Made by a program: the position numbers and the translations under genes. From positions 1-64,000 of the forward strand of contig VLTN01000047.1 in assembly GCA_008330645.1 (NCBI GenBank): a DNA stretch of 64,000 nucleotides, in the 5' to 3' direction. The stretch comes from Cafeteria roenbergensis. Taxonomy: Eukaryota > Sar > Bigyra > Bicosoecida > Cafeteriaceae. The notes beneath the pieces are model-generated. The model saw nothing but the letters and a program-made list of their open reading frames with translations. It was not told where the DNA came from and did no database searches. Shown here piece after piece: positions 10,190-21,200 of this stretch (positions are counted from its first letter, which is position 1; the number at the start of each line of letters is the position of its first letter).

Positions 10190-10462
10190 ACTGGCGCCTC
10201 GCTGCCGTCCCTTGCCGAGGCAGTGCGCCGGCTCGGGGCGGCTCCCAGGAAGAACCCAGCAGCAGTTGCCGGCGGGCAGAGCCGCAGCGGCGAGTTTGCG
10301 TCGCGCCGCCGCCTCCCGCGCGTGTGCACGGCGCAACAACCCAACAGCCTTCGCCCTGCAGCTCGATTGCTGGCGTTCCGACGCGCGTGGCCGCTTACTT
10401 TGCTGCAGCGAACGTGGCTGGCGGGCCGGCGGGTTCTGGTGGGGTGCTGGCCTGGCTGCCAC

Positions 10463-11723
10463 TCACTCGGCTGCCAAGCTGTCGCAATCGAGCGCGGCAG
10501 TAAACAGGACGGGCCGGTCAGTCTCCACGGCGACCACATCGTCCTCCGCGTGGTTCGACGAGCTCACGCAGGCACCGTAGGCCAGCTTGAGCTCGGGCCC
10601 CAGGTTCCAGCGAAGCCCAGTCGTCACGACGCGCGAGGGCGGCTCGCCGATTGGAATCACTCCGCACGTGGGGCCCTCAAACGGGGGCGAAAGCCGGACA
10701 CGCGACGCCCCAGCTGGCAACAGCGTCACTGCCGAGAATGTGCTGAGCAGCCACATGCTCGCAAACTCGCCTTCCCTGCGCAGACCGACCACGAGGGCGA
10801 AGCGGCAGCCAAGCGGTGAGCGCGCGCAAGCGACGGGCCACGCCGAGCGTGGCCGAGGCAATGGCATTGGCCCGGGTGTTGAGGCCGCGACTACGTGATC
10901 GCCCGGCCAGCGGGGGAGGGGGGGATGCCTGCCTCTCACCACACCACCAGCGCGTTGAGAGACTGCGCCTCGTGATCGAATCTCCCGCCGAGCCCGCCCA
11001 GTACGACCACGTCGAAGCTCCCCGGTCCCAGCGTGAGCGCCTTGGCGCACTCGCTGCTGATGCACGGGGCGGCTACGTCTGACCCGGCTGCTGCGGGGGG
11101 CGCACCCGCTGCCGCAGGCTCCGTCCCGTCTTTGGCGTCGCCCTCCAACCCCAAGCAGCGCAGAGCCGCGGCAGCCAACCTGAGCGCTGACAGGTCCGCC
11201 ACGCTCCCCGCAGCGGCTGCCCCTGCGCAAGCGTTGGCGGCCTCCTTTAGCACGGCGAGGCACTTGAACATGTCATTCGCATCCTGCGAAGGGATGCCGA
11301 TGCGCATCACGCCTCGGCCGTCCCCGTCCACGATCGAGTCAAAGTCGCCCACCACTCCCAAGACCTTTGCACGGAGGCCGTCCACGCCTGCAGCGAAAGT
11401 CGGTGTCACGTGCAGCGATCATCAGCGAGTTGAAGGTGCGAGAGTGTCGAGCACCATCGCCGGCTTGGCGACTGCTCGCTCGTCGCCCTCGGTGCTGCGC
11501 TGCCAAGCTCACCTTCAAGGGCCCAACCATAGCGCCCGAGGGCACCATCACCAAACACCACAACGTCGGCGCGACGCAAGCACGCCGCAGCCAGGCCTCG
11601 CGCAGGCTCGTCGGGGCTGTTGAGCATCAGCACCGCAAGGGGCCTGCCGGCCGGGGGCCGGCCCCGAGCCCCGATGGCCTCGCCCAGGCAACGGTCGACG
11701 CCGGCACCTGGCCCGGCAGCCAT
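10463..11723 (-). CDS. TPK1: Thiamine pyrophosphokinase
   Basis: Transfers pyrophosphate from ATP to thiamine, giving the cofactor TPP. Three exons (11513-11723, 10940-11387, 10463-10775) with GTGAGC and GTGAGA donors and CAG acceptors give 323 aa; the phases agree across both joins. Catalytic core: VVGDFDSI (family GDxDS), IPSQDANDMFKCL (family QDxTDxxK region), LGGLGGRFDHEAQSLNAL (GGRxDH). The C-terminal thiamine-binding beta-sandwich has CGVIPIGEPPSRVVTTGLRW and SSSNHAEDDVVAVETDRPVL. An Ala-rich insert of about 60 residues lies between the QD and GGR motifs. Start is the ATG at 11723; the codon two upstream is GTG. Divergent from the next gene. Confidence 0.93.
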
Positions 11724-12030
11724 AGTCACTCCCCGGCGCCGCTGCGGCTCAGGCAGCGGGAGTTGGGGTGCGCCATGCTGGTGTTTGCAGAGAGTTGTGC
11801 TCGCGGCGTGGGATGGCTGGAGCTCTGCCAGGCCGGCAACGGCGGCCCAGTCTGCGTCCCGTGCCAGCTCCCAGCGCCCACAGTCGCAGAAGGCCTGGAA
11901 CTGGTCAGCCCGTCTGGTATAAGCGGTGCCCCGGGTGCCTGTCGCGCGCGAGTGGCATCAGAAGTTGCCTGCTCGCCGGATTGCGACGGAAAACGGCCAA
12001 CGGCGCATCGCTGTGCGATTCCGGCGCGCC
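11724..12030. other. Divergent promoter region TPK/orphan
   Basis: 307-bp head-to-head spacer; nothing further recognised. Confidence 0.4.
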
Positions 12031-14499
12031 ATGGCAGAGTGGGAGGAGCCGCCCTGCGGCCTTGACACGATGTGGGCAGATTATTCGGAGATGGTGGATG
12101 CCGCCATTGGCGTGCGCTCGGCGCTGCGTTCGCGGGCGCCGCCGCAAGGCGCTCGGCTTTCGAAGCAGTCGCTCTCCAAGCGCATTCGCGACGCAGTGGC
12201 TCCAGCTTCGGCCGGCCCCAAGCGCGGCGCACGCCCGGCCTCCAAGCCCAGGGCTGTCGTCCATGTGTGGGAGCGTGCTCCGCGACTGGGGGCCCGCACT
12301 CGCGCCCTGCTTCGCGAAGACAGGCCGTCGGCGTTGGTGGAATCGGTGCGACCTCCCGAGCTCGCCCTCATCATGACCACGCCAGACCCGGAGTCCATCC
12401 CATCGCGCCCCATGCCCCAAGGCTTGCCCAAGCCCCGAGCGTCTGACGCTCCCGCGGCCGCCCACCGGGGCCGCGTCCCCAGCGCAGCGGCCTCCACGGG
12501 CGCGCCGGCCGGGCTCTCGTTCCCCTCAAGGCACATGCGATCGGGCGCCTCGGCCGCTGAGGACGCCCCCGCCCCACAGCCGCCCCTGGCCCCTGGGATG
12601 CGATCGTCCGTGTCCAGGCTTCACCGTGGCCTTCCAGCGCGAGAGCCATGCCCTGAAGCGAAGCCCGACGCCGGCTCCGCCCCCCGACGGCCAAGGCGCG
12701 CGGCGACGGGCGGCGGGGCTGGTACCGCCCCCTCCTTCTCTTTGCCGGCTTCTCGGCAGCACGGCAGCCGTGCGTCGGCGCCGAGCGCCGGCCAGGGCCT
12801 CGCAGCGGAGGCCGCCAGTGCAGCTGCAGAGCTGGCGCACCTGCTGGCCTCGGCCTCTGCGGCGCTTGCCAGCGCTGCGGCGGACGCGGCAGGCGCTGCG
12901 GCCAGTCGCAGGCGCCCCCGCAGGCGCCGTCGCACGCCGGCTCGCACCCCGTCGCCCCCAGCACGGGTCGCGGAGGCGGTGGAGACACCATCCGAGTCGC
13001 CGGCGTCAGTCGCTACCGCCCCAACGGACGACGACGTCCTAGCGGCCCTCACGGCAGAGATTCTAGCTCGTCGCCCCCCAAGGGCGCCTCGCCCCGCCCA
13101 GCGGCTCGCCGTGGTCCCGGTGGCATCGCGAGGGGCAGCGGTCTCCGCCGTCACGGCGCTGACTGTGGCCAGGGACACGCGACGACTCTGTGCCGCCACC
13201 GACGCTGCGGTCGCATCGCTGGACGTGCGGCAGCAGGCGGCCGAGCGGGCAGCAGCGGAGGGCTTCAATCGGCTGGCCGCAGCGATCGAGCGCCTGTCAA
13301 TGCGCCGGTTTCCAGTCGCCCCAGTGCCGCCCGCTCCAGCGCCGGCTCCGGTGGCCGTCGATGACGAGAAAACGATCCGCCGGATCGATGCGATGGAAGC
13401 AACAGTGCTTGCGGCGCTGCGGAAGGCCGAGCGGCGGCCAGCGAGCTCGCACAGGGTGACAGCGTCCATCTCCGCTGACGCGTCATCCAGCTCGGATGAG
13501 GACGACGCGCCCGCGACTCCACAGCCGGCGTGGTTTGCGGCCAGCAAGGCAGACCCACGGTCCCCTGGCTCTCATGGAGGCGGGCGATTCGAGGAGGAGT
13601 TTGACCTGGGCAGCGCTCTCGACAGCTCCGCCATGACGGGGCTGTCCGTCGCGGAGCCGGAGCCAGCCAAGCCCCCCGCCCCTGCGCCCGCCGCTGCGCA
13701 TGTTCCCTCCCGGCTCTGCGACCAGGAGGACGAGGGCGACGCCTACCTCGCTGTGGCGCGGGCGGCGGCGAAGCTGGCTGCCGGGTTTGCCGCCGAGGCC
13801 GCGGCTCAGGAACCTCCAAAGCAGCGCGAGCGGGACGAGGCGTGCTCCCCGCGCAGCGCATCGACGGGCCGCATGTCCGTAACCACCGCCAGCTCGTGGA
13901 CGCTCCCCTCCCTTGGGCCGGAGGACGGCTCGGCCGGGTCGGGGGACATGAGTGCCCTCGGAATCAAGGCGCCGCTCCGCGGCGCGGCCGGTGAGATGCA
14001 GGGCGCGGACCTGGACGCGCTTGCAGAAGAGCTTGAAGCGAAGGGGCGGGAGCTGGCTCAGCTGCGGTCCGCCAGCCTGGCCGCCGACAGACGGCAGCGG
14101 AGGGCAGAGGCGGCGCGCGCGCTCGACGCCTCGGACACGAGCACCGACTCACGCGACACGACGACAAGCTCGTCCCTCGCGGGGCAGCCGTGGCCGCCGG
14201 TGGCGCCGCGGAGCGCGCGCAGGCAGCAGCGCCGCTGGCCTTCCTTCGGGGGCGAGGCGCTGCGCCAACGAGCGCCTGGCACGGCCGCAGCGTCTGCGGC
14301 TTGGCGGGCCGCGGCCGCGCGTGCCCCCGCAGACCCCATCGCGGCGGGCCTGCTCGCCCTTGATGAGCCTTGCCTCGTCGCCCCGCCTGCCCGCTCGACC
14401 AAGGCGCTGGACCAGGCCCTGCTGGATGCTGACGTGGCGCTCGCTGGCGTGTCCACCGACGGCGAGGACGGCAGCAGCGTGCGAGTGGCCGCGCTGTGA
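12031..14499 (+). CDS. Low-complexity coiled-coil orphan protein
   Basis: An 822-aa ORF from an ATG in strong context (gccATGGcagag). I do not recognise a family. The first ~60 residues are the least biased (MAEWEEPPCGLDTMWADYSE, then basic helix). The rest is Ala/Pro/Arg/Ser-rich. Helical stretches with likely coiled-coil character occur around AAASAALASAAADAAGAAAS, in the EKTIRRIDAMEATVLAAL segment, and near the C-terminus at LDALAEELEAKGRELAQL. A mid-region acidic patch includes SSSSDEDDAPATPQPAW. No membrane segment or catalytic motif is visible. The frame stays open for 2.5 kb, but at this GC content that alone is weak support; the sharp start context and the intergenic fit support it. 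Function unknown. Confidence 0.6.
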   Translation: MAEWEEPPCGLDTMWADYSEMVDAAIGVRSALRSRAPPQGARLSKQSLSKRIRDAVAPASAGPKRGARPASKPRAVVHVWERAPRLGARTRALLREDRPSALVESVRPPELALIMTTPDPESIPSRPMPQGLPKPRASDAPAAAHRGRVPSAAASTGAPAGLSFPSRHMRSGASAAEDAPAPQPPLAPGMRSSVSRLHRGLPAREPCPEAKPDAGSAPRRPRRAATGGGAGTAPSFSLPASRQHGSRASAPSAGQGLAAEAASAAAELAHLLASASAALASAAADAAGAAASRRRPRRRRRTPARTPSPPARVAEAVETPSESPASVATAPTDDDVLAALTAEILARRPPRAPRPAQRLAVVPVASRGAAVSAVTALTVARDTRRLCAATDAAVASLDVRQQAAERAAAEGFNRLAAAIERLSMRRFPVAPVPPAPAPAPVAVDDEKTIRRIDAMEATVLAALRKAERRPASSHRVTASISADASSSSDEDDAPATPQPAWFAASKADPRSPGSHGGGRFEEEFDLGSALDSSAMTGLSVAEPEPAKPPAPAPAAAHVPSRLCDQEDEGDAYLAVARAAAKLAAGFAAEAAAQEPPKQRERDEACSPRSASTGRMSVTTASSWTLPSLGPEDGSAGSGDMSALGIKAPLRGAAGEMQGADLDALAEELEAKGRELAQLRSASLAADRRQRRAEAARALDASDTSTDSRDTTTSSSLAGQPWPPVAPRSARRQQRRWPSFGGEALRQRAPGTAAASAAWRAAAARAPADPIAAGLLALDEPCLVAPPARSTKALDQALLDADVALAGVSTDGEDGSSVRVAAL

Positions 14500-14732
14500 G
14501 CCGCGCGGCATGCGTCCGCAGGGGGTTTCGGCTGCGCGAGTGCGCGAGGGTCGAGTGCCGAGGTGCCCACGGCGGGTGGCGGCGCCTGCGCAACAACCGA
14601 CTCTCGCGGCGCACGCGGACGCTGCGACGATGCACGCCTCCCCACACTGAGCCGCACGCAAGCACGCAGGTTTCCCGAACACGCAAAGCAGAGGGCACAC
14701 GCGGTCCCGCGCAGCCGGACCGTCGCGCGGCC

Positions 14733-16733
14733 CTACTCCGGCTTCTTGGCGGCCATGTACTCGGACTGGGAGACGCGCACGGCCTCGGACTGCTTGGCCG
14801 CCATCGCTGCCGCGTTCTCTGCCGCCTTGCCCGAGCGCATAGCCCGCGGCTGGGCGCCCCATTCGGCGTAGTAGGCCCCGTAGTAAGCCGCATAGTACTG
14901 CGCGTGGGCCAGCGTGGCGGGGTACTGCGCGGCCTTGCAGTAGGAGCAGTAGAGCTTCTTCTCGCGGCACAGGAAGCAGAAGTAGTCGGCGGACGGCGAG
15001 TGCGAGAGCGAGTGCGCCAAAGCTGGCACGGTCGCCGCGGTGATGGAGCGGGTCAGGATGTGCTGCAGCGTGCCGCTCAGCGGCTCCGCCACGCTGTCGG
15101 CCACGCGCTCGCTGATGCGCTCCGCAAGCGCGGGGGCGAGCCGCGGCACGAGCCGCTTGGTAATGTCGTCCGCAAGAGTGGTTCCCACCGAGCTGGGAAC
15201 CAGCTGGCGAATGTGGGCGGTGGTCGCGGCGGTGACCGCCGAGGCGACGGCCTCTCCGGTCGGGGGCACGAGCTGGTCTGAGAGGGCTCCCACCAGGTCG
15301 GCGGTGAGGATTTTGCTGACCTCCGAAGTGAGCGCGGAGTCAGTGCCCTGCCCGACGAGGTTCATTAGGCCCGCGCCGACAACGTCGCCCACCACGCCGC
15401 CGATGATCTGCGTCACAGGGCCCAGCACCGAGTCCATGATGGGGCCCAGCATGATGTCCAGCCCGGGAATGCCGGCCTCGAGACGCTGCCTCACGCCCGC
15501 CAGCGCCCCGGCCCGCGACTCGGCGCCCGCCTGCAGGAAGGACGCGTCCTTCACGGCGGCGGGCACGTCGCCGCCCTGCAATACAGGCGCTTCGCCGGCC
15601 TCTCCGGCGGCGTCGTCGGCGCACACTGGGGCGCCCTCGCCCCACACGGACGCGTGCCCAGGCCTCCAAGCCATGGGCTCGGCCACGCCGTCGATCACTC
15701 CGGCGCCGTGAAGGCGCGCGAAGTCTTGCTCTGCCGGCCTGCGGCTGTGGCGCACGCACCGGTCGTGCGCCACTTCGGCGGCAGTGAGGCGCGCGTGCGC
15801 CGCCGCACGAGGGTCCGAGTGGCCGGCGTGGTCGAGCGAGCCGGCGTCCAGCAGCGTGCGCGAGGAGTCCTCCAGCTCCACGCGGTCCCAGTCTGGCGAA
15901 AGCGCGCCCGCGGAGCCGCGGAAGGCCGACGTCACGGTGCCGTGCGCAGCCTTGGCGAGCGGGGCAGACGACGGCGCAGCGCTGGACCCAGCGTGACCGC
16001 GGACGAGGGAGCAGACGGCCTCTGTGCCGGCACCCGCCTCGGCGCCAGCGGGCGGCAGCAGCTCAACCACGCAGGCCTGCGGGTCGGCCACTTGCATCAT
16101 GATCTCAGCCGCCAGCGCGGCATCCGCTGCCGCCGGCCCGCAGGCCGCCTCCAGCTCCCAGTCCTCCTCGGGCGCGTCCCCGCGTTCGAGCTCCACGTCC
16201 ATCACCAACGCAACCACATCGCCGGTGGTGTCCCGCGGGATGTTCAGGAGGGCCGCGCTGACCATGCCGGCGTCCAGGCGCCGGGGAAACACCCACGCGT
16301 TGCGGCCGGTGCCCCTCGCCGGCCACGGCAGCCGGCTGAGCTCCAGGGACGAGTTGGCCCCGCCGGCACAGCGGAGCGCAGCCCTTCGAGACCGAGCTTG
16401 CACTCCAAGCCCGCGGGGCAGCAGCATGTAGGCCAGTCTGAGCGCGAAGGAAACGCAGGAGCCAGAACGCCCTATTGAGCCCGGCAGGCAGCGTGCCAGG
16501 AGAGCATCCCACGCACAGCGCAAGCCGTGCGTGCGCGCCAACAGCGGGCAGCACACTCACGACACGTCCAGGGCAGGGGGGTGCTCCGCGCCGTCGTGGT
16601 GGGGCAGGAACCCGAGCCCGGCCATCCAAACCGTGCATGTTGGGAGCAGCTCAGCCGGCCCCGCCCCCACCGAGCGCAGCACCACCAGCGCGAGGCAGGC
16701 CGCGGCAGCGAGCCGGGCGGCAGTCGGCCCCAT
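14733..16733 (-). CDS. Secreted orphan protein with Cys/Tyr-rich C-terminus
   Basis: Two exons, 16561-16733 and 14733-16437, joined in phase 2 across a 123-bp GTGAGT…CAG intron, give 625 aa. Exon 1 encodes a strong signal peptide (MGPTAARLAAAACLALVVLR). Residues ~60-150 form a folded-looking domain with RGTGRNAWVFPRRLDAGM and a TTGDVVALVMDVELERGD strand pair. A disordered Ala-rich linker follows. Residues ~370-545 are an array of amphipathic helices with regularly spaced Gly/Val/Leu (LGPIMDSVLGPVTQIIGGVV). The last ~80 residues hold a CFLCREKKLYCSYC cluster, possibly metal-binding or disulphide-linked, then Tyr/Ala repeats (AQYYAAYYGAYYAEWGAQ). No known family recognised. Shares a 114-bp head-to-head promoter with RRP43. 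Confidence 0.72.
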
Positions 16734-16847
16734 GCGCAGCCGGTGGCGGGAGAGCGGCTGCTGCGGCCATGGCCGGCAGAGCCAGACGGCCCGCACTCCA
16801 TTCCGACAGCAATTTTGGGGCACCTCCTCCAGCCGGCGGCTGACGCG
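16734..16847. promoter_or_regulatory. Short bidirectional promoter
   Basis: Only 114 bp separate the start codons of the secreted orphan (minus) and RRP43 (plus), so both promoters and 5' leaders must overlap here. No core element was recognised. Confidence 0.5.
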
Positions 16848-17885
16848 ATGGACCCCGACGCCTTTGCAGCGCTCCATCCGGACGAATACGTCAAGGCGTT
16901 TTGCGACGCGGGCGCGCGGCCCGACGGACGCGCAATCGACGCGGCGCGCCCGCTGGTGATTGAGCGAGGTGAGTGTGGATGTTGCTGATGGGGCAGCCAT
17001 GCCGCGTCTCCTCCGGACCGCCACGGGGCGGCAAGTGCGCGACCCCGGTGACAGGCGCGCATGGGTGTCGCTCGTGCGCGTGGGCGTGGTGCCGTGGCCA
17101 GAAGCGTCCCCCCCCCTGGGCGCGTCGCCTGCTGCTGCTTCCCCCCCCCCCCGCTCCCGCCACGCCTCGCAGGCACGCTCCCAAGCCTCCCCAGCTCGGC
17201 GCTGGCCAGGCTGGGTGACACTCTGGTCATGTGTGCGGTGCGGCCGGTGCTGGCTCGCCCGGCCGCTGCAACTCCCGACGCGGGCATCGTGGACGTGTCT
17301 GTTCAGGTGTCTGGCACCGTGGACGCCGCGCTCTCGCCCATGCAGCCCGGCGGAGGCCGCTACCCTCCGAGCGCCCTGGACTGGGCGGAGTCGCTGTCAG
17401 AGTTGTTCGCCAAGGGCGCGCTGGTGGACCTGAAGCAGCTCTGCGTGCTCCCCGGCAAGGCTGCCTGGTGCATCCGCTGCGAGCTGGTGGTCCTGCTCTC
17501 GGACGGCTGCGAGCTCGACGCCTGCGTGGCGGCGGCGGCAGCGGCCCTCCACGGCTGCCCTCTGGTAATGCCGCCTGCCCTTGCCTCCGCGTGCGCGCAC
17601 GAGGCAGGCGCGGCGGGACCGAGCGCGGCCTCCTCACTCTCGCTCAAGGCCCTGCCCGTCCCCGTCACCACCGCCGTTGTGTTTGGCAAGACCCTCGTGG
17701 ACCCGTCTGCGGTCGAGGCAGCGCAGGCCAGTGGGACCGCTCTCCACGTGGTGGCTTTGAAGCCGGGCCAGCGCGCCGGTGACGGCGCGGTCTTGCTCCT
17801 GCGCGCCGACGGACCTGGAGCCGACGCGGCCGCTGCTGACGCCGCACTTGAACTGAGGTGGGGCCAGATGTGGGGCAAAGCCTGA
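16848..17885 (+). CDS. RRP43: Exosome complex subunit RRP43 (EXOSC8), RNase PH-like
   Basis: Ring subunit of the RNA exosome, acting in 3'-5' RNA processing in nucleus and cytosol. Exons 16848-16968 and 17173-17885, phase 1 join across a 204-bp GTGAGT…CAG intron, give 277 aa, matching the ~270 aa of human EXOSC8. N-terminus LHPDEYVKAFCDAGARPDGR carries the family's P-x-E-Y and RPDGR boxes; the RNase PH fold follows with SSALARLGDTLVMCAV and DLKQLCVLPGKAAWCIRCEL. The phosphorolytic active-site residues of bacterial RNase PH are not evident, as in all eukaryotic ring subunits. The C-terminal part (ALPVPVTTAVVFGKTLVDPS) fits RRP43/RRP42/RRP45; RRP43 is the best match from memory. Confidence 0.85.
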
Positions 17886-18211
17886 GCGCGCCCAGGCGCG
17901 CGTGAATGCGCGTGCGTGAGTGACTGGCGAAACCGCAAACCAGACCGCTCCTTCATCGTTCTTGCTCCGCCATCGCCATCGATGCAGTGCGCTCATTCAC
18001 GTGCACTCGCGCGCCGCTGGCCTTGGCACTTGCCCTCTCTGTCTCCCTCGCCCTCGCCCTCGCCCTCGCCCTCGCCCTCGCCCTCGCACTCGCCCTCGCC
18101 CTCGCACTCGCACTCGCACTCGCACTCGCCCTCGCACTCGCACTCGCACTCGCCCTCGCACTCTCCTTCTGCTGCAGCTGCTGCGCTGGGCACTCTCTGC
18201 CCCGGGCGGCC
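17886..18211. other. Convergent spacer with minisatellite
   Basis: 326 bp between the RRP43 and TPR-gene stops; mostly occupied by the hexanucleotide repeat listed separately. Confidence 0.6.
18045..18163. repeat. CTCGCC/CTCGCA hexanucleotide minisatellite
   Basis: About 20 tandem hexamers of CTCGCC mixed with CTCGCA units, strictly pyrimidine-biased on the plus strand (GGCGAG on the minus strand). Because it is a multiple of three it opens spurious ORFs (Pro-Ser and Gly-Glu repeats). It sits between two convergent stop codons. Confidence 0.95.
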
Positions 18212-21200
18212 TCAGGGCTTGTCCGGGTTGTAGCCGCGCAGCCCAGCCCTGCTGTGCTCGAGATCCGCCGCTTGCAGCGGCACGCCACCCCGCGTCCGCG
18301 CTCCGTACGCTCGGTAGCCGGCCTCGCCCGCGGTGGGTGCACGCTGCTTCACAGGCTCCCGCGTCTGAACGGAGGAGCGCGCGCCAGCGACGGCCACGCT
18401 GTTTGCGAACGGGATGCTGCGGATTCCAACCTCGCTGTTGTCTGCAAAGTGGGAACCTGCAGAGCCCTTCTTGGGAACGAGGGTCGGCCCGAAGGACGGC
18501 TCCTCCCCTGCCGCGCAAAGGATGACCGTGTCGATCGTGTGGGCGCTGCGGTAGTTGATGGCCAGAGCCGGGTTGTCCGGATCGAGGCTCTTGGCAGTCT
18601 CGAACGCAAAAGCCGCTCCCTCGTAGTCCCGCAGCGCTTTGAGGCTGAACCCTCTTCGGAAGAAGGCATGGGCTGCGGCTCATCAGGCGTCGGGCAGGAC
18701 AAAGCAGGCACTCGGCCGGTTGAGAGGCGAAGGGGCTCCGGCTTGGGCGCCGTGGCGCGCTCGGGCTTGTCCCGCAGGCAGCAGCAAGCGATGCATGGAC
18801 GGGGGGGGCGGACAACGAACGAGCGGCTCCCTGGGGAGGGTGAGGGGGACAGCAGCGAGAGCTAGAGCGAACGAGAAGAGAGGGCGCGAGAAGCGCGCGA
18901 ACGAGAACCTGCAAGCGAGCGAGCGAGCGAGGTGGTGGCGGCCACTGGCCACACGCGCTCACCATTGTGAGGACTGAGGGCGATAACAGACGCGAACGCG
19001 TCAGCTGCCGCGCTGTGGTCGCCCAGCATCTGCAACGCTTTGGCGTGCTCGTGAAGTCGCTGCACCAAGTCCTCGGGGTCGGGGTGCGGATCGCTTGCGA
19101 GCGACTCGCGGAACGACGCCTCCGCAGAGTCGTAGTCGTCTGAATTGGCCTGGGCGATTCCCATCGTGTACCAAGCTGCTGCCCGCAGCTGTGGTGACAG
19201 GGGGCCTGCGAGCGCCGCCTCGCAGTCCTCCATCGCGCCGGGAAAATCATCCCGGTCGTAGCGGCAAAGCGCTCGGATGAACAGGACGCGGCCGCGCTCC
19301 GCGTCGGTGGCTGACCGCTGGGCCGCGCGCGTGTCCACCACGCCGCCGATGGCAAGGACCCCGCCCACGCCTCGCAGCGAGCGCTCCGCCTGGCTGGCGG
19401 CGGCCTCCGGTCCCGGAACCAGCGCCCCCTGCCTGGCGCCGGCCTCGCCGTCGCCGCCTGCGCTGAGAGGCTGCAGCAACTCCAGCGCATCTGAGAGGTC
19501 GTCCTCGGCCGCGGCGGCGTCCCCGATCTCACGGTGGCACTGTGCCCTTCGCACACGGAAGTGGTACTGGTCTGGAGCGAGGTCGATGCACTGCGAGAAG
19601 GCTCGGATGGCCGCAGCGACCCGTCCGAGAAGCAGCTGCGAGGCCGCAACCTTGTCCCACGCCTCGGGGGTGGCGAACCCGCTCTCAATCGCGCGGCGAA
19701 GACCCGAGAGCGCAGCCTCGACATCCGGTGGCGACAGGCTGAGCAGGCTCACCGCCCGGTGGTACTCGCACTCGCCCCTGACCGCGCCCGGCACGGGGCT
19801 GAGCCACAGCTGCCCCTCGTGGAGCTCCGACCCGGGGGCCACGCCCTGGCGCTCCCCCCCTGCCGCGGCGGCTGCGCTGTCGCCGGCCCCGCCCTTTCCC
19901 GCCGCGTCGGCGTGGCTGGCTCCTGCCGCGAACCCCGCTGCGTCCACGACCCCCTTGGCCCGCTCCCGCTCTGCCGCGGCGACCTCGGCGGCGCGCTGCT
20001 GCTCCTCCATCGCGTCCAGCGCTGCCTCGAGGTCCTCCACCGCCCGCTCGTGCATGCCAAGCGCCTGCCTGACCAGCCCGCGCGCCTCCAGCACCTTCCG
20101 CCTCGCAGCGGGCCGCGACATTGGCGCGTCCAGCGCGACGCCGCCCTTGCTCCCAGGGGGCATATCCAGCTCCGAGGAGTCCGGCGCCTTGTCCAGCACC
20201 TCGCAGAGGGCGGCGTCCGCCTCGGAGTGCCACCCCATGACGTGGAGCATGAGCGCGCGGTGGTAGAGTGCGGCAAGGTGGCCGCCGTCGACCGCGCAAG
20301 CTGCGGCAAAGCAGCGCTCTGCCGCCGCCCACGCCCCCGCGGCCTGGAACACCAGCCCGCTCGAGTGCAGCCGGCGGGTCAGCGACGCCGCAGCCTCTGC
20401 CCCTGCGCCCGCCGCCTCGCGCAGCTCCATGAGGAATGGCAGCGGCACCGCCACGACATCCGTCGGGCGGGTGGCGTGTTCCAGCGGCTCCCCGACGCCA
20501 GCGCCGAGCCCCCTGCGAGCCGGGGACGAGGACGGCCTGGCCGCGCCCAGAAAGTCAGCCACCGCCGCGGTTTCCTTGCCCGTGAACTGCGACGGCGCCC
20601 CGCTGCCCTCGGCAGCCTCGTCTGCTGGCCCGCGCGTGGCCTCGGCGTCGCGGTCCCCGCCAGCCGCTGCGGTCCGCCAGCTGTTTGCGCCCCCTGCGCC
20701 TGTCGCCGCAGTGGTCGCCCGCCCGCCCGGCCCGTACCGCGAGCGGGCCGCCGATGACTTTCCCAGCCCCGCGCGCGCCATTGCAGCCGCTGCCGCAACG
20801 TTGGTCGGGGATGACCCCGCGCCCGGCTCCGACGCCTTGGCGATTCGGCGCGCGCTGGAGTCCTTCCGAACCAGCGCCAGAGCCGACGCCACGCTGACCG
20901 CAGCGTCCCTCGCCGCGGCGGCCAGCAGCCCCATGGCCAGGTGCACGTTGGTGCGGTGGAAGTATGGCTCGGCATCGTCGGGGAAGGCCAGCCGCACGGT
21001 GCTCTCCGGCTCCGAGTCGGTGGCGGGGATGTCGACGACGCGAGATCGCGAAGGCAGCTCCCGCTCCACAGTGCGGACGGCTTCGTCGAGCTCCAGCTTC
21101 GCCTCGTCGAGGCGCCCCAGGTGGTAGAGCGCCAGGCCCTTGTGCGTCCGGAAAGTCCAGTGTCCCGGAATGCACTCCAGCGCGCGCTCAAAGGCTCGCT

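Noticed and set aside
18045-18163. Protein with Pro-Ser or Gly-Glu repeats
   Set aside because: Translation of the hexanucleotide minisatellite between two stop codons; no flanking coding signal.
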